Part shown: positions 44,708 to 56,985 of the stretch, piece by piece
How positions within the stretch are numbered: position 1 is the stretch's first letter
Layout: every line of letters begins with the position of its first letter
Assembly: GCA_963920705.1 (NCBI GenBank)
Contig: OY987227.1
Span: 7,667,602 to 7,731,601 of the forward strand
Direction: 5' to 3'
Length of the DNA stretch: 64,000 nucleotides
From: Odiellus spinosus
Taxonomy: Eukaryota > Arthropoda > Arachnida > Opiliones > Phalangiidae
Position numbers and translations under genes: made by a program
Notes under the pieces: model-generated
Told to the model about the DNA's origin: nothing
Seen by the model: the letters and a program-made list of their open reading frames with translations, nothing else
The model's database searches: none

Positions 44708-47123
44708 ATATGGTGAAGTCATCAATAACGTTCCGGTTATGACGTATTTCCTTCCCGACAGGCCATAATCTCAAATTATAAAAGCTCATAGTGGCAAAGG
44801 CATAACGAAATATATCTAGATAGAGAGAAATAATGCGTATATTTTTGGGTATTAAACCGTTTCTACACATTTAATAGTTTATAATCAATGTAATAAGAAA
44901 TAGTTACTGGCGCCATAACGTCCGCATTTTTCCTCGCGATTGAAAAACCACTCCAAGCCTAAGGAATCAATGTCAGGTAAATTTTGATGCTAGCAACCAA
45001 TCAGGGAAAAGAGCAAACGGTGAGATGGTTGACTCGCCTCCAGTTCGCCGAATGGGGTCTATGATCACGTAAGAATTTCCAGCCTATAACTTCTATCCTT
45101 TCTCGGTGTTACTAATATAGAGGACCAAAATTTGTCCACCAACTTAGAGATAATATAGTGAAAGGCGGGAGACTAAAGAGATACTAGTTACGACGTCGTT
45201 GAGTTTATCACTTTCCCTATGGGTCTTCTCTCAATCGTCCGAAAGTCATCAAAGGACGAACTTTACAGTATATCCGATAACCCTAAACCCATTTTAAGTT
45301 TCAGGATTTAAGCCTCGGCTAGTCTCGTAAGGTAAAGACGCGAGGCGATGTATATATTATTTACCAGCTTAGAAAGCGTCAGGATTTCTCGTAGTAAAAT
45401 TTGTTTTTAGTTGATAAAAGATACGGTTAACAAGGATGTTACTGAATATACCGCAAAACTGGCAAAGTTTTCATCTCGCGTAAGGGTAGGTTTCATTCGA
45501 TTTCTACGATTTGGTTTGAAGAGAAAAGGTCGGAATCCGTTGTTTCGTACTCGTTGCGAATATTTGAAATGATTTTGAGCTCAGATTTGTTACCAGGTTA
45601 CGGGAACCCAATGCTCTTTCACTCTATCTCCTCCGTGAACCGAAATCTGATTAAAGCTCGCCGCGTATATCAATTTGGCCAAGGCCTAGCTAGGCCTAGC
45701 GAGCGATAAAGGGGAGAAACTCGGGAAGATTTGAAAGCGTTTTGAATGAGGAAAGGAATGCCATTTTTGAAGTCTTTATCTCTAGGGGTGACGCCATTCC
45801 GAATTGCTGGAAATTAAAATGCACCCTGCTATTTTTCGAGTCAGTGATGATGAGAATTTTTTTGCAAGAGGATTCAACAGGAAAAAAAGTAAATAAATGA
45901 TATCGGAATTTTTAAAAGGGAAAATATGAGCTAAAAATGTGGCCCAGCTTTCTTGAAATTATTTTCAGAAATAATATTTCAGTGCACAATTTTTACCGCT
46001 TCATTAAATTCTAAAGTCTGTTTAGATTTGAATTTCAGTGTAGAGTAAATTGGGGCAAATCATATCAATTCAGCCTTCCACAAGGCTGATTTTCTTAACA
46101 TCGTCGAGCTATCATTCAAATTTCATAAAACTTAATTTAAACACCAAAGATTTGTCCAATAAAGGCGCTGTTAATTAATAACTGTTAATTAACGAGAAAC
46201 ACCCGATGAATTAAAATCGTCTTAATACCTGATTTTAAAACTTCTAATTTAATCATAATAATTCTTTACACGTCTTCGTTATCTCTTTAAAGGGAGGATG
46301 AATAAGAAAATGTTTCAAACCACGTGAACAAAATGATCCCGAACCAATGGAATGACATTTATTTTTTATATTTTACTCTAAATAAAAATAGTTATTTTTA
46401 ATATTTCGCTTACAAAAAACGTCGATTTAAAGGAGACCCGGATAGATGTTTTATACGAATGATGCACTTCAACCAAATATTAACACGACGACTGACTCGC
46501 CAATAATCCCATACATATATTTTGGAATGGAAAAGGGGTGTTAAAAGTATCAGCGAAATTCCTTGACAACTTAAGTTTGGGGATTTAATGAGAAGATATC
46601 ACGTTTTATGAGCCCCAAACCCCTTTGACCCATCCCTCCCCCCTTCCAGATTCGAAGAATCTTTGTTGCCACAGAAACCATTTAGAATTACTCGAAAGAA
46701 CCGTAACTCATAGAACTCAAAGAAGAATGTCACTTAATTTTTAAAACCTAAGCGACTTAAAAAAAAAAAAAAAACAAAACAAAAAAAAGGTAATTTCTTT
46801 CAAAAAAGTGTTGACACATTTTTTCGTATATCGTGTCTTGGAGCCAAAGGTATTTCAAAATTTGTTTTAAAATATACGTAGGATAAACTCCATCAGGCGC
46901 GATTCCAAAATGACTGAAAAAGAGCGTTTGGGGATTTGTACTGACAACGATAAACCTTATCTAGCAACAATTAAGGATTCATTAAGAGTTTTTTTTTCCA
47001 CTTTTTTTAATACTTAATGAAATATGTCTATAGAACGTTCACTGACTATGAGAAAATTGAGTCCCAGGTAGGGAGAAAAAGAATATGACGTAATCACCCG
47101 ATTTTCTCATCAAATTTCAGTTT
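44708..47123. other. Single-copy sequence, nothing recognised
   Basis: Contains a perfect 14-bp palindrome, GGCCTAGCTAGGCC (45683-45696), a possible orphan TTAAAGGGAGGATGAA end (46289), and an A-rich tract (46759-46788). No gene supported. Confidence 0.35.
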
Positions 47124-47553
47124 AGCCGCATTCATACTAGGCTTTGAAGTCGATTCAAACCCTTTCAAAACGTTTCAATGCAGTTTTTCTCGAACCGATT
47201 TCTCAAAATTGCTTAAGGAACCAGTTTCAAACGGATTCGGCTTCAATAACCCATGAAACTATCAAAAAATCCGTTTATGAAGAACTAGATAGCGTTTAAA
47301 AACTATTTCGAGCGATTTAAATAAGCTACGTTCACACTAGAGAGTTTGAAACCGTTTTCAAACTGTTTAGAATCTTCAAATCATCTCTTCATGATAATTA
47401 TATATTTTGAGAAGTTTTCTTTAGAGTTGACCTTACAATTTGACCTTTCTAAAACGGTTAGAAACGGTTTCAAAGTCTCTAGTGTCAACGCGGCTATAAA
47501 GGTTTAATTTTACGATTGGAAATCGATTTGGATATGGGTAGTGTGAACGTAGC
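47124..47553. mobile_element. MITE family F, old outer copy
   Basis: The left end AGCCGCATTCATACTAGGCT and right end GTAGTGTGAACGTAGCT are diverged inverted repeats. The interior TTCAAACCCTTTCAAAACGT and GATTTCTCAAAATTGCTTAA matches 9828-10084. It is interrupted at 47331 by a younger family F copy. Confidence 0.72.
47332..47496. mobile_element. MITE family F, young inner copy
   Basis: The left end AGCTACGTTCACACTAGAGA (47334) and right end TCTCTAGTGTCAACGCGGCT are inverted repeats. ATA flanks both sides (47331 and 47495), a likely 2-3 bp target duplication. 31581-31738 is its nearest relative here. No coding content. Confidence 0.82.
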
Positions 47554-48224
47554 TTTTGACTATCCACGAAACAAAACAAAGATACCGTTTTAAAAGAGAA
47601 AGCATCTTTCTCTAACTCGTCTTTAATTATAAGTTTTTCGTTCTTAAAGGGGGAAAAGGGTTATACGAAATTGGTCAAGCGTAACCTCAGAATACTTTTA
47701 GTCAAATAAAATACATACTTTCTACGACTCTTGACGAGGTTAATTCCATTCGAGATTTCAGCTGGCCCAAAGTTATCCTCCGTATCATTAAGATTTCCGA
47801 GAAATGGTCGGAATAATCGCGCTTCGAGCGTGCTGATATCTCGAGATGATTATTATTATAATTTATTCATCTTATTAGAGTGAATAAAGTAACGTTAGGG
47901 GAATGGGATATCTCGGCAAAATTAACGAGAGTGGAAAAAGAACCTCTCCTATCTCGTTTTCATTAACAATTATAATCCGAAATTATACAATTAACGAGGC
48001 GAGCAGCCAAAACTGTCATAATTGGGGGGGGGGGGTGTAAGTCTATATATATAGTATAGTTTTTCGATACACTCGACTAGGTTTTAACGTCTAGAAGGGC
48101 AAATATAATCTATCTACTACTTAAAGAGAGGGTGAAGATTTGAACTTTTTTATCTATCACTTATATACCGTGGAATAAAAATTGGGATTCCCAACTCTGC
48201 GGGATAATGTAAGGCTTAGCGAAG
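47554..48224. other. Single-copy sequence with a poly-G run
   Basis: A 13-nt G-run lies at 48025-48037, followed by TATATATAG. Nothing else recognised. Confidence 0.4.
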
Positions 48225-48455
48225 TTTGACCAGTCTTTGACTTTTCCCTGATCTTTTGACATACTTTACAAATTCCTAGATAATTTCCCAGAAGTTTCAG
48301 TATATAACCTTAGGCATATTTTTCAAATTCCTTGACTTTTCCCATACGTTTTGACATATTTTTCGAATTCCTTGATCTTTCCCATACTTTTTGACATATT
48401 TTTCAAATTCCTAGACTTTTCCTTGATCTTTTGGCATATTTTAAAAATTTATTTC
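48225..48455. repeat. 40-bp minisatellite (about five copies)
   Basis: The unit is TTGACATATTTTTCAAATTC followed by CTTGACTTTTCCCATACTTT. The GCATATT or ACATATT motif falls at 48313, 48353, 48393 and 48433, exactly 40 bp apart. An older copy near 48258 is offset by 55 bp. Confidence 0.88.
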
Positions 48456-49117
48456 CAGGTTTGAATGGTTTTCTCTGCAGACTCATGACAACCCCCGCTT
48501 TAAAAAAAAATAGCAAATTATGGCGGTATAAATTAGTAATTGGATTTCTGGGTAGCGCACTCTCCCTTTAATAGTGTATTAAGAAACCGGCATCTTTCTG
48601 GCGCTTAAATATATTCGGCCTTTAATCGCGCGAACGTAGATGACTCGAGAGAGAAAGAGAAAAGGTTATAGGAAAAAGAGCTAGGCTAGGATCTCAATTA
48701 AAGCCTCATTAGGCTTATAAACTTGTTAAAACAAAAATCGTGGATCCCAAAAACACTAATTACGTCTGACGGCGAGCAGACTCGACGGAGCCAGCGACTT
48801 CGAGGCTAAGACGCTCACCTCGGAGCGAACAAAACGAAGCCCACGCGGCCGAGGCTTATTTAATCAAGTTTCTCGACAAGAGAGAAAAGAATTATGAACT
48901 CTTAATTAAGTTTACAAGTTCAGCCTGGCAATTTTTACCTATCACATTCTATCAATTTAGACGCGGCGCGGCGCCCGAGAAAATAATAATATTACCAAAG
49001 TCTTAATAACGTCCGATTGAATTAGGTAAAAACCTTAATAGAGATTAAAACTACGCACCAAAATATAAATTGTCGCGGAGTCAACCAGGTATTCGTGAAT
49101 AAATATATAATGACATT
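48456..49117. other. Single-copy sequence with a CG-rich patch
   Basis: CGGCGAGCAGACTCGACGG, CGGAGCGAACAAAACG and CACGCGGCCGAGG (48769-48853) form a short CG-rich patch. ACTCTCCCTTTAA at 48559 resembles an orphan MITE end. No gene supported. Confidence 0.4.
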
Positions 49118-49773
49118 AGTCTATCACTTTATTCCATAAAAGCAAGAATCCATTCAGGTTCCATAAGAATATGGGAGGGCCGCGATTCAATAACCATCCT
49201 CCCAAACTTTGTAGCGAAAGTTCGTCCGCTTCGAATCGATTTTTCAAGTAAATCGCTCCTGAAATCTATTATTAACCCGCGCCACTAACGACCTTGACAT
49301 AATATTTTGGGAAATAAAAATAGAGCCGACCGAAAAAAGATCTAAGCGTACAAATGTTGCGAAAATTGCAGACGAACTTTTGTTAAAGTTTGGGAGGATG
49401 GTACCAGAGGCTAAAGCTATGCTCCCATATTCTTATGGAACCTAAATGGATTCTTGATAAAAGTAAACGTAAAGCAGCTTAATACTTTCAGCAAAGGTTC
49501 GGGTAAATGTACCGGCTGATTCTGATTCGAGACACTCTAGCGGCCGCAGACGGCGTAAATAGTGAACGGAGGAAGCGCCACTCTGCGGAGAAATTCAGCA
49601 ATTGGGAGGGAAGACAATATATACAAGCGCGTCCCGTCTAAATTCCGTCCATCCATGGGTGATGATTTTTTACTATTTTTAAGTGATGGGTTAGTACCTT
49701 TACATGTCCCTTTGCTGATAGTATTAGCTACGTACGGAGCGTTGTTTACTTTTATGGAATAAAGTGATAGACT
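49118..49773. mobile_element. Long-armed inverted-repeat element, interrupted
   Basis: The left arm (49118-49240) has AGTCTATCACTTTATTCCAT, AAGAATCCATTCAGG, TTCCATAAGAATATGGGAGG and CCATCCTCCCAAACTTTG. The right arm carries the complement in two pieces, 49370-49457 and 49753-49773. A second element fills the gap. Arms about 120 bp. The terminus ATAAAGTGATAGACTTTTG resembles sequence at 25322. No coding frame. Confidence 0.83.
49460..49752. mobile_element. TA-flanked MITE nested in the right arm
   Basis: The left end AAAGTAAACGTAAAGCAGCT and right end AGCGTTGTTTACTTT are inverted. TAATACTTTCAGCAAAGG pairs further in with CCTTTGCTGATAGTATTA. TA on both sides (49458 and 49753) is the likely target duplication, as in Tc1/mariner-type elements. 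293 bp; the two overlapping frames inside have no recognisable domain. Confidence 0.78.
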
Positions 49774-52324
49774 TTTGATAATGAAAATATTGGACCACAT
49801 GATTTACTTGTGATTGGACATATTGTCTTTCCTTTATTCCGACACATAGAGTGAGGAAAGCTCCACCAATCAAAGCCTAACAAACTTCATATCTTCTTGG
49901 CTCTTGTCATTGCTGACAGGAGTGGAAAATAAAACTTAAGGTTGCGATAGAAAATAAGATCACCTCTTTTCCTACCTCCCTCTCAAAAAAACAGGTGATC
50001 AGTGGACTATTAATGCAAAAATAGGCTTATGGTAATATTTGTCTCAAATATAAATAGAACCTTTCGTAATGGTATTAAGTTAAATTATTTAAGATGGTGA
50101 AACTTCATTTTTTTATCTACTAAGAATAAAAATACAACGACGAGCATAAATTTAAATCCAAGATTTCTTGACACGTGTAAGAAAATTTTGAGAATACCGG
50201 GCATTTCGTGTATATAGGAGAGATCCTAGGTTAACGCTTACTAAAATCTTAGGGTGAAAATACTAGAATGTTAGGAAGCCCTCCGCTTTTGTAGGAAAAA
50301 TCTCCAGGGGCCTGGAATGGCATTTCAAATATACAAGGAGAAGAATTGAGGCGCAGTCTTTTATCCCGGACGGCCGCCGCCGCCGCTTTTGAATCATTTT
50401 TATATTGGCCCCGAAACGAGTGACGTCCACATAGAGGATTGAAACGCGCGAAAGAAACCAGGAGTGGAAAAAAGAGCGGAAAAAAAGGTAGAGACCTCTC
50501 TTTTGTCAGGGGGGGGGGGGGTGTTACCACCTAGACGCGCGTAATAAATGTACAATGGGGACAAACACGTCCTCCTCCTCCCGCTTCAGTTGTTCAATAT
50601 GACAAAAAAAGACCACTACTTTAACGCGCGGACAATTCTGACGAATAAACTGAAAAGGAAGAAAGTTCAAAACATATATAATTCAATTTCATCTCGACCT
50701 GACAGCGTATACAAAGATCAGAGCCTTGTATATCCATACCTAAACAAATTCGAGATGAAAGGTATAGACAAACTTTGTTCACGCTAGCAAATTAAGGTGA
50801 AATACACAGTTACGTATATATGTATTCAAGATAAGTTTATTTTTATACCCTATGAGGTTTAAAATTGTGGTTTATTCACACACAATTACCAAAACCACAT
50901 AAATTCAAACTGATTGGGGTTTCTTCAATCTCAAAGACTCGGGCCCCTGTTCGTTCCGAACCGAGTTAATTTACCCCATCTCTATATTAGAACATATTAC
51001 ATCACTTATAGTTTCCATTTACAGTAAACTAAAACTGGTACGAACTGTATATTGTAGGTGGCCTTAAGGAACATAGGGTTAGGGTTTTCTTTTCAGAAGG
51101 TCGGACACCCCGATATAAAATCAAGCACAAGGTATATATTGTCAGTCAACGTAACCCGAGACTAAGAAAAGGGAGCTATAAGGGGTTTTCTACCATTAAA
51201 TAGTCGTTTTAGGTTACATTGATTCGAATATAGAAATTCTAGATTCAATAGGGATAAAATATTCGAAAATAAATATATTTTTCACTATAAGTTTATAGTA
51301 AATTTTTTGCCTAAATAAAGGTATAAAGCGAATGAATCGAATAACCATAGTCTACGCCTTCGCTAACGGTACAAACTTAAGATGAAAAAAATACTTAAAT
51401 TTAGACGAAAAAACATTTTCCACCATTTTTATATTAACGTATAAAGCCTGACTTTTTTTTACCGAATGAAAACTGCCGAGTTTACCCATGATGAATTTTC
51501 ATAGAAATTTATTTCCATAGAATTTTTTTTACCGTGATAAGAAAGCTTTCTACGATAACGGTGAGAAATATTAAAAAACTATTTAGCATTAAAATGGGCT
51601 TGAAAAATATACGTCGTACGTAAGAAAATGGCAAAATGCTAACAGCCAACCATATTTGGCTCGGCGGTTTTCGGGCGCAACGAAAACATTAATTAATTTT
51701 GATTTTGAAACGCTTTCATCCGAGCTAAGGGTGAATTGGTGGGAGGAGGTAGAAGTGGAAGCTTTAAAATAGGTCATACGAATCAATATATCAACGGGTT
51801 AAAACCTCGTATATAGCCATAGCTATCTCCATCAGTTTTCCTACAACATTTCCTCTTCTAAAGATAAATACAGATTGAGATAGAATCTTGTCAGTAACCA
51901 TAAAGTTTTAAGACCACACTATATCTCTTCCTTGTATAAAAAGAAAATTTATCGCCACACATTTGAAGGGATACTGCATATACCCATCAAACGCAAACAA
52001 GGTTAAAGGTCATATTTTGCACTCGAAAATTCACGAGACATTATTGTACGGAATACAGCTCAAGTCTACTGTTTTCCTAATTCTGTATATATTAAATTAT
52101 GGTGTGTCTGATGATGCACATATATTCGTGCCAGGAGCGCCTAGAACTGAATAGACCCGGGTTCAAGAGACGTAGAGACGGCGCAAATGTTGAATCACAG
52201 GCATTAATGACGTCATTTTAAAGCGTTTGCTATGACGTCAGAGATCTGCAACGATTCCCCGAGCGCCGGAAATGTAACATACTCAGTTTGACCCCTTCTA
52301 CGTTATTTATAAGTTCCGTTTATA
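49774..52324. other. Single-copy sequence, nothing recognised
   Basis: Includes a 12-nt G-run (50510-50521) and a GCCGCCGCCGCC run (50375-50387) inside an unassigned 93-codon minus-strand frame (50249-50530). The frame has an Ala run and no recognisable domain, so it is not called a gene. Confidence 0.4.
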
Positions 52325-52515
52325 GGGAGTCAGCAATGGAGACATTCATACGTAGGAGGTTTCTATCTCTCACATCGGTGCCATCCCCCTTAGAGAGGGA
52401 GTTACAGTATTCGCCCTTACAAGCGCTCCCCCAGTAAGGGGGTTCTATGACGTCAGGCTTTTTTCCCCTTGGCTCTTTGCTGTCTCCCTTATGTCGCCGA
52501 CATGTTGTTGACGAA
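52325..52515 (+). repeat. Interspersed repeat family D, copy 2
   Basis: GGGAGTCAGCAATGGAGACA, TTTCTATCTCTCACATCGGT, CCATCCCCCTTAGAGAGGG and TATGACGTCAGGCTTTTTTC align with 57660-57775. About 35 bp around 52410-52440 (CTCCCCCAGTAAGGGGG) is absent from the other copy. Class unknown. Confidence 0.75.
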
Positions 52516-53699
52516 CTGAACTCATATAGCCTTGAAGTTAACTGTCCATCTATAACATAGATTTGGTGTTCAGCCGTATACTGATACGCTATTTGTCGTG
52601 GTTACAAGGAATCCTTGAATAAATTAATCTAATCTATACCTTTAACAAGCCAGGTTGCGTTGTGTACTTTACGAGAAATGTGTATTTCCAAAAGGTTTTG
52701 ACCGTTACTTATCAAGATAATCATTCGTATTTCACTATCCCTTTAATATAAACAAACGCAGAGCCTCGCATGGTAGTTTTTAATTGAATAGAGCCTAGGA
52801 AGCTTAAGTTTCGAAGAATTCAATTCCCTTTTCAATGAAAATAAACGTTCCAAAGGTTTTTTTCGACTTTCTAGCCGCGCTAGCTCGCTCGTTCGGATAA
52901 AAGTTGACGTTTAAAAAAGAAAAGAAAATAAGAAGAAAAGCCTTATAGGCCTAAGAAACTAGAAGCGGAAAAACAAACTTAGAACTGCACTTCGCGGGTT
53001 TAAGTTTACAGCGAAGTTTACGGTTAAACCCTATAGCGTTTGACTGGTTTAAAAAGTAGGTTAGAAAATAGAGGATAGCCTAGGTACGCTGCGCAAATCG
53101 GGCATTGAACGAGCAAACGTTCGGGTGGTGGTAGTAATATTACTTTCTGCTGGGATTTCTTTGATCCTCAAAAGAAATAAAAGGAGAGAGAAGAGAAAAA
53201 AGATCAACTGAGATTCGTTCATTCTTTTTCCAGAGTCATTCGCGGTTCGCAATTCGCCCGAAACGAATAAGAAAGGTATTTCAAAATAGGGTTAGAAACG
53301 TCTACCTGATATTGGGGTTGTAATATATAGCTAGGAAAATCCAGATCGCTCTTAACGAGTCTAGTTGCTTTTCGGCGAAGAACTGAAGGCTTCGAAATAA
53401 AAAAAAAAAAAAAAAAAAAAAAACTCTTAAAGGAAAAGTTGTTCGCGTCCAATAAGTACCGGTATATAGTCCCATCACGAACAAATAAAAAAATATATAT
53501 CTACTACCCAAAAGTTCCTCATAGCCACGCAACAACCATTACGGTGGTAATGCTATCGTTAGTTGAAGTGGAAATAAAATAACACTATAGGAAAAAAAAA
53601 TCAAAAGATTCGGTGTAATTTTCCAAAAATTAAATAAAATACTGACCACAAACTTTAGGATCGGGGGAAAAACCTTGTAAAATTCATTCAATTTGGTTC
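52516..53699. other. Single-copy sequence with poly-A
   Basis: A run of 23 A at 53401-53423 with no flanking duplication found. The ATCCCTTTAATATAAAC end near 52738 is an orphan MITE-like terminus. Nothing else recognised. Confidence 0.4.
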
Positions 53700-54030
53700 A
53701 CTACACGGAGCTAAAAAATACGACCGATCACGACGAACCCCAAAGTTCCAAACATAAAATGAAGAAAATATGACACTACCGACACGCGTAGTGACTGAGA
53801 TAAATCTGACCATAATTGAAATTAAAAAATCTTTATTTCTTTTTTCTTTTTCAAAAATGGTGCATTTCATCGATCAATTGTTGTAAAAAATTATGTTCCA
53901 AAGTCCATAGTTCAACTTATTGTCTAAATAATCATGATACAATAAGTCTATTAGCTCGAGTAGAGATTAGATTTAAGCTTAAAGTTGATAGATGACGTCA
54001 GCCTACCTTCTCTCACGTGTTAAGCAGACT
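53700..54030 (+). repeat. Interspersed repeat family G, copy 2 (no foldback insert)
   Basis: CGGAGCTAAAAAATACGACC, AAAATGAAGAAAATATGACA, CTACCGACACGCGTAG, TTCCAAAGTCCATAGTTCAA and TTGATAGATGACGTCAGCCT match 38110-38345 plus 38880-38930. At the position of the foldback insertion it reads TTAGCTCGAGTAGAGATTAG, an empty-site version. Confidence 0.78.
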
Positions 54031-54194
54031 GCCAAGCCACGTGACTATTTGGGATCCGAGCTTGTTTATCAGAACGCGCCTACTGACTCCTTCAATACGG
54101 AATATACTTCTTCTGGCACCATCTATTATCATGTCAGCGCTCTGGAAATTAATCCCGGATTCAAAACAATCACGTAGCTTGCAGCAGAGTGGGC

Positions 54195-54225
54195 TTAAAA
54201 TGTCTGTTTACTAACCTTGATTCAC
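54195..54225. mobile_element. Foldback-element terminus, orphan
   Basis: TGTCTGTTTACTAACCTTGA followed by TTCACC nearly matches the right terminus of the foldback element at 38851-38877. No partner arm was found close by, so this is a solo end. Confidence 0.6.
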
Positions 54226-56109
54226 CGCGTAGGAAAAAACTAAATATCGAGACATTAAAAATATATTTAACTCTGAGCAGTTTTAATTAAAACTAAACTT
54301 TTTTAAAGATTAGTCAACAGAATGATGGTTCCACGTCGTCCTGAATTAACAGGAATTACAATGTAGGTAAGCGTATAGCTTCGTGGAACATTATCGATTG
54401 ATCATAAAACTTCAACACGCTCATGTCGACCGTACGACAAAAATAAGAAGCTTTATACCGCGCTATATATAGGGATAGAAACTTAAGAGGGGTTTAAGTA
54501 TCCCATTTTCGCCCGTAGATTCCCGCTCCCCTTATAGTTCGTTCATACTATTTGAAGCAACGCGATTTCAGGCAACGCTAAATAAAAACCAGCTCGCTAT
54601 CTCTTTATCTCTTGACGTATAAGTAAAGCATTATCACTATTGCTCGAGCTAAATCAGACTGCAGCGGGCGAAGTATAGGTATAGCCCCCAAGTAGAAGTT
54701 GATTTTTATTCGCCGAGGGCTTCATCAAGGGATATGGCCCGAGTCGCGTCGTACTAGCTACCGAGAGAGAGAGGCTGTCTACGGGAATTAACTCGGAGAG
54801 GTATCAAGACTGTCCAGATATCTCGACCACCGCTTTTTATTGATTTCGCGAAAGAAGACGGCTACCGAAAGATAGCGCTTCGGTCGGTCCATCGGGGGTC
54901 AAAGTGGGTTTGGGGTCGAGTTGGGAGCCAGACCTATAGAGAATGGGTCCGCGATTCGGACAATAACCCTCCTCCCAAGGACTCACTCGCTCGCTCGTTG
55001 GAAAAAGAAGAAGAGGAAATTCCCTGGTAATTAAGACTGGGTACGGAAATAGGTCTGGGAGATCTCTTATTTACTCCACGGCGGCCAGGGAGGTTTGGGG
55101 ATACGGATCGTTGCTTCGCGAACTCGCTCTCTAGAGCCGCTCTTCCTTCTGTACGCGATAAAAAGAGCCTGGTCCATAGAGACGATCTCAATAGGAGTCA
55201 ATCATCTTAAAAAAAGACCGACATCGTCCGTCCATCCCGTCGGGACCTGATAAAGGCTCTCGCTCGCGTAGTTAGCCAACTCATTAATGGAAAACAGAAT
55301 TTGAAAATAAATTATCTTTTAGTAATTATACGAACTGATATTTACTCTACATTTTCCAGGGGTAAGTAATAAATCCAATTCGAGGTAGAAATATAAAAAG
55401 GCTGACGTCATTTATTTGAGCTATTCAAAAAACGCGATTGGTTCGATTTTACGCCGCTACGCTGTTAGAGCTCCCCTCAATAATGGTTACTTATACTAAG
55501 AGGATTGTTGTTTTTAACTAAGAGAAAGAATTTCTCGGGGAAGCCAGGCCACCAATATCAAATGTCTGCCTCCATTAGAGTAGAAGGTTTCTCAAAACGA
55601 TCAGGGTTCGAGTACAAGATTTTTAAAATGAATTATCGAGGTTTTCCAGATGAGGCATATACTTTTGTTGAATTTTCCTAAGTATATTTTTACATTATTA
55701 AAGGTATTTTTAAAAGCAATATAATTTAAGAAACGTAGAACAATATGGCTGAAGATAATTAAGATTGAAAGCCTTGTTTTCATTAGCTATAAAAATCTAC
55801 CTTTTTTGATGTTTGCATCAGTTTTTTGACTTAAAATCATTTATTCCACGTTTGTAAATCGATATCTTCTCACCCTCCTAACTTGACAAAAAATTCATTT
55901 CTTATACTCAGAGTTTTGAAAAGGAACATATATCTCGTAGAAAACAATGTTTTCCAATGGGAATATTGATTCCTTTCAAGGATGTAACACTCGTTATATA
56001 AATATTTTTGGGATCACGTTTTTAAGTGTCCACGTTTTAGACACATTTTATCATCGAACGTGTTGCAGTTTCGTTCTAGAACGTCTAAACCATATAGTGA
56101 TCTACTAAA
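54226..56109. other. Single-copy sequence, CG-richer in the centre
   Basis: 54660-55260 is noticeably richer in CG and purine tracts than its surroundings. An 85-codon minus-strand frame (54934-55191) has no known domain. This could be a regulatory island or an exon, but I cannot support either. Confidence 0.35.
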
Positions 56110-56115
56110 ATCTTT

Positions 56116-56159
56116 CTCTGTCTCTCATTCACTCTCTCTCTGTCTCTCTCTCTCTCTTC
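56116..56159. repeat. TC-rich microsatellite
   Basis: CTCTGTCTCTCATTCACTCTC, then CTCTCTGTCTCTCTCTCTCT; an imperfect (TC)n run. Confidence 0.9.
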
Positions 56160-56466
56160 CCTGTTGAGATAAGACGTAAAGAGTAGGTTAGTACTTGGGG
56201 GAAATAACTATATATATATATTTATTCCCAACGCGACAAACTCTGGGCTTTTACTAGAATGTCGTAAAGACTCGGAAATTCCGCGAGGGAGATACCACCA
56301 TCCTAAAAACGCCACGCGGTAAGAGAGACGACGGGAAAACAGGAAAGAATGATGAGAGAAACGTAAAGGGCTAGTAAAACGCTACAATAAAGATTTTATT
56401 TTAAGATTACGCTTGTTCCCATAAAAAATACCAAATACGTTAAAATAGATCCAAAATAACTTATAT

Positions 56467-56660
56467 TTAAAGTAAGGCTTCACGAAATGTTCACGAACTC
56501 TAAATGAAAATTAAGTATAATTTTCGAAAAGATCGTTAAAAAACGATTCAAAATATATATACATATGTCATAGAACAGTAAAAATTAATATTTTATAATC
56601 CCCATTCTAGAAATATTTAAAATAAAAATTCTCCGCAATACTACGTAGTCATCACATAAA
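56467..56660 (+). mobile_element. MITE family B, left half (empty of the hairpin element)
   Basis: TTAAAGTAAGGCTTCACG, GTTCACGAACTCTAAATG, CAAAATATATATACATATGT and TATTTTATAATC match 40969-41330. It ends at CCGCAATACTACGTAGTCAT. It lacks the 185-bp insertion seen in the 40969 copy. Confidence 0.75.
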
Positions 56661-56807
56661 TTCTCCAATTTGAACCATTTTTGACTAAAATAGATTTTTC
56701 GTTATTCTACGGAAACATATTATAATGAAAAGCATTTAAAAACTATCTCTGGACGTTTTTACATTTCTACAGATTAAATTGACGATTCCATAAAGTCTGA
56801 CTATGTC

Positions 56808-56985
56808 CCAACCTTGAAAAATACTAATATCTTCCGTAGAAACGGGTTCTATTTAACGGCTATTTTTGATAGTTTCAAGGTTGGCAAACGTATAGAAAAT
56901 GCTATACTTTGAACCAACCTTGAAAAAACGCTAAATTTTCCATATAAAAGGGTGCTTTTTATCGGCTATTTTATCTGTTTCTACA
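56808..56985. repeat. 106-bp local duplication
   Basis: CCAACCTTGAAAAATACTAA and CTATTTTTGATAGTTTC at 56808 are followed 106 bp later by CCAACCTTGAAAAAACGCTA and CTATTTTATCTGTTTC. Diverged, two copies only. CAACCTTGAAA and TTTCAAGGTTG (56874-56884) can also pair. Confidence 0.65.

Noticed and set aside
48120-48572. MITE with TTAAAGAGAGGGTGAAG and CACTCTCCCTTTAA ends
   Set aside because: The ends match each other only loosely, and the tandem repeat between them explains the structure. Left as orphan termini.
50249-50530. 93-codon minus-strand frame with an Ala run
   Set aside because: The Ala run comes from a GCC repeat and the Pro run from the adjacent G-run. No splice or domain evidence.
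53401-53423. Poly-A as the tail of a retroposon
   Set aside because: No flanking duplication found and no upstream body shared with another locus in the window.
54934-55191. Serine- and arginine-rich minus-strand frame
   Set aside because: No known domain; it may be just a CG-richer segment. Not distinguishable from chance by eye.
55603-55616. tRNA-like GGGTTCGAGTA
   Set aside because: No matching acceptor, D-arm or A-box sequence upstream.
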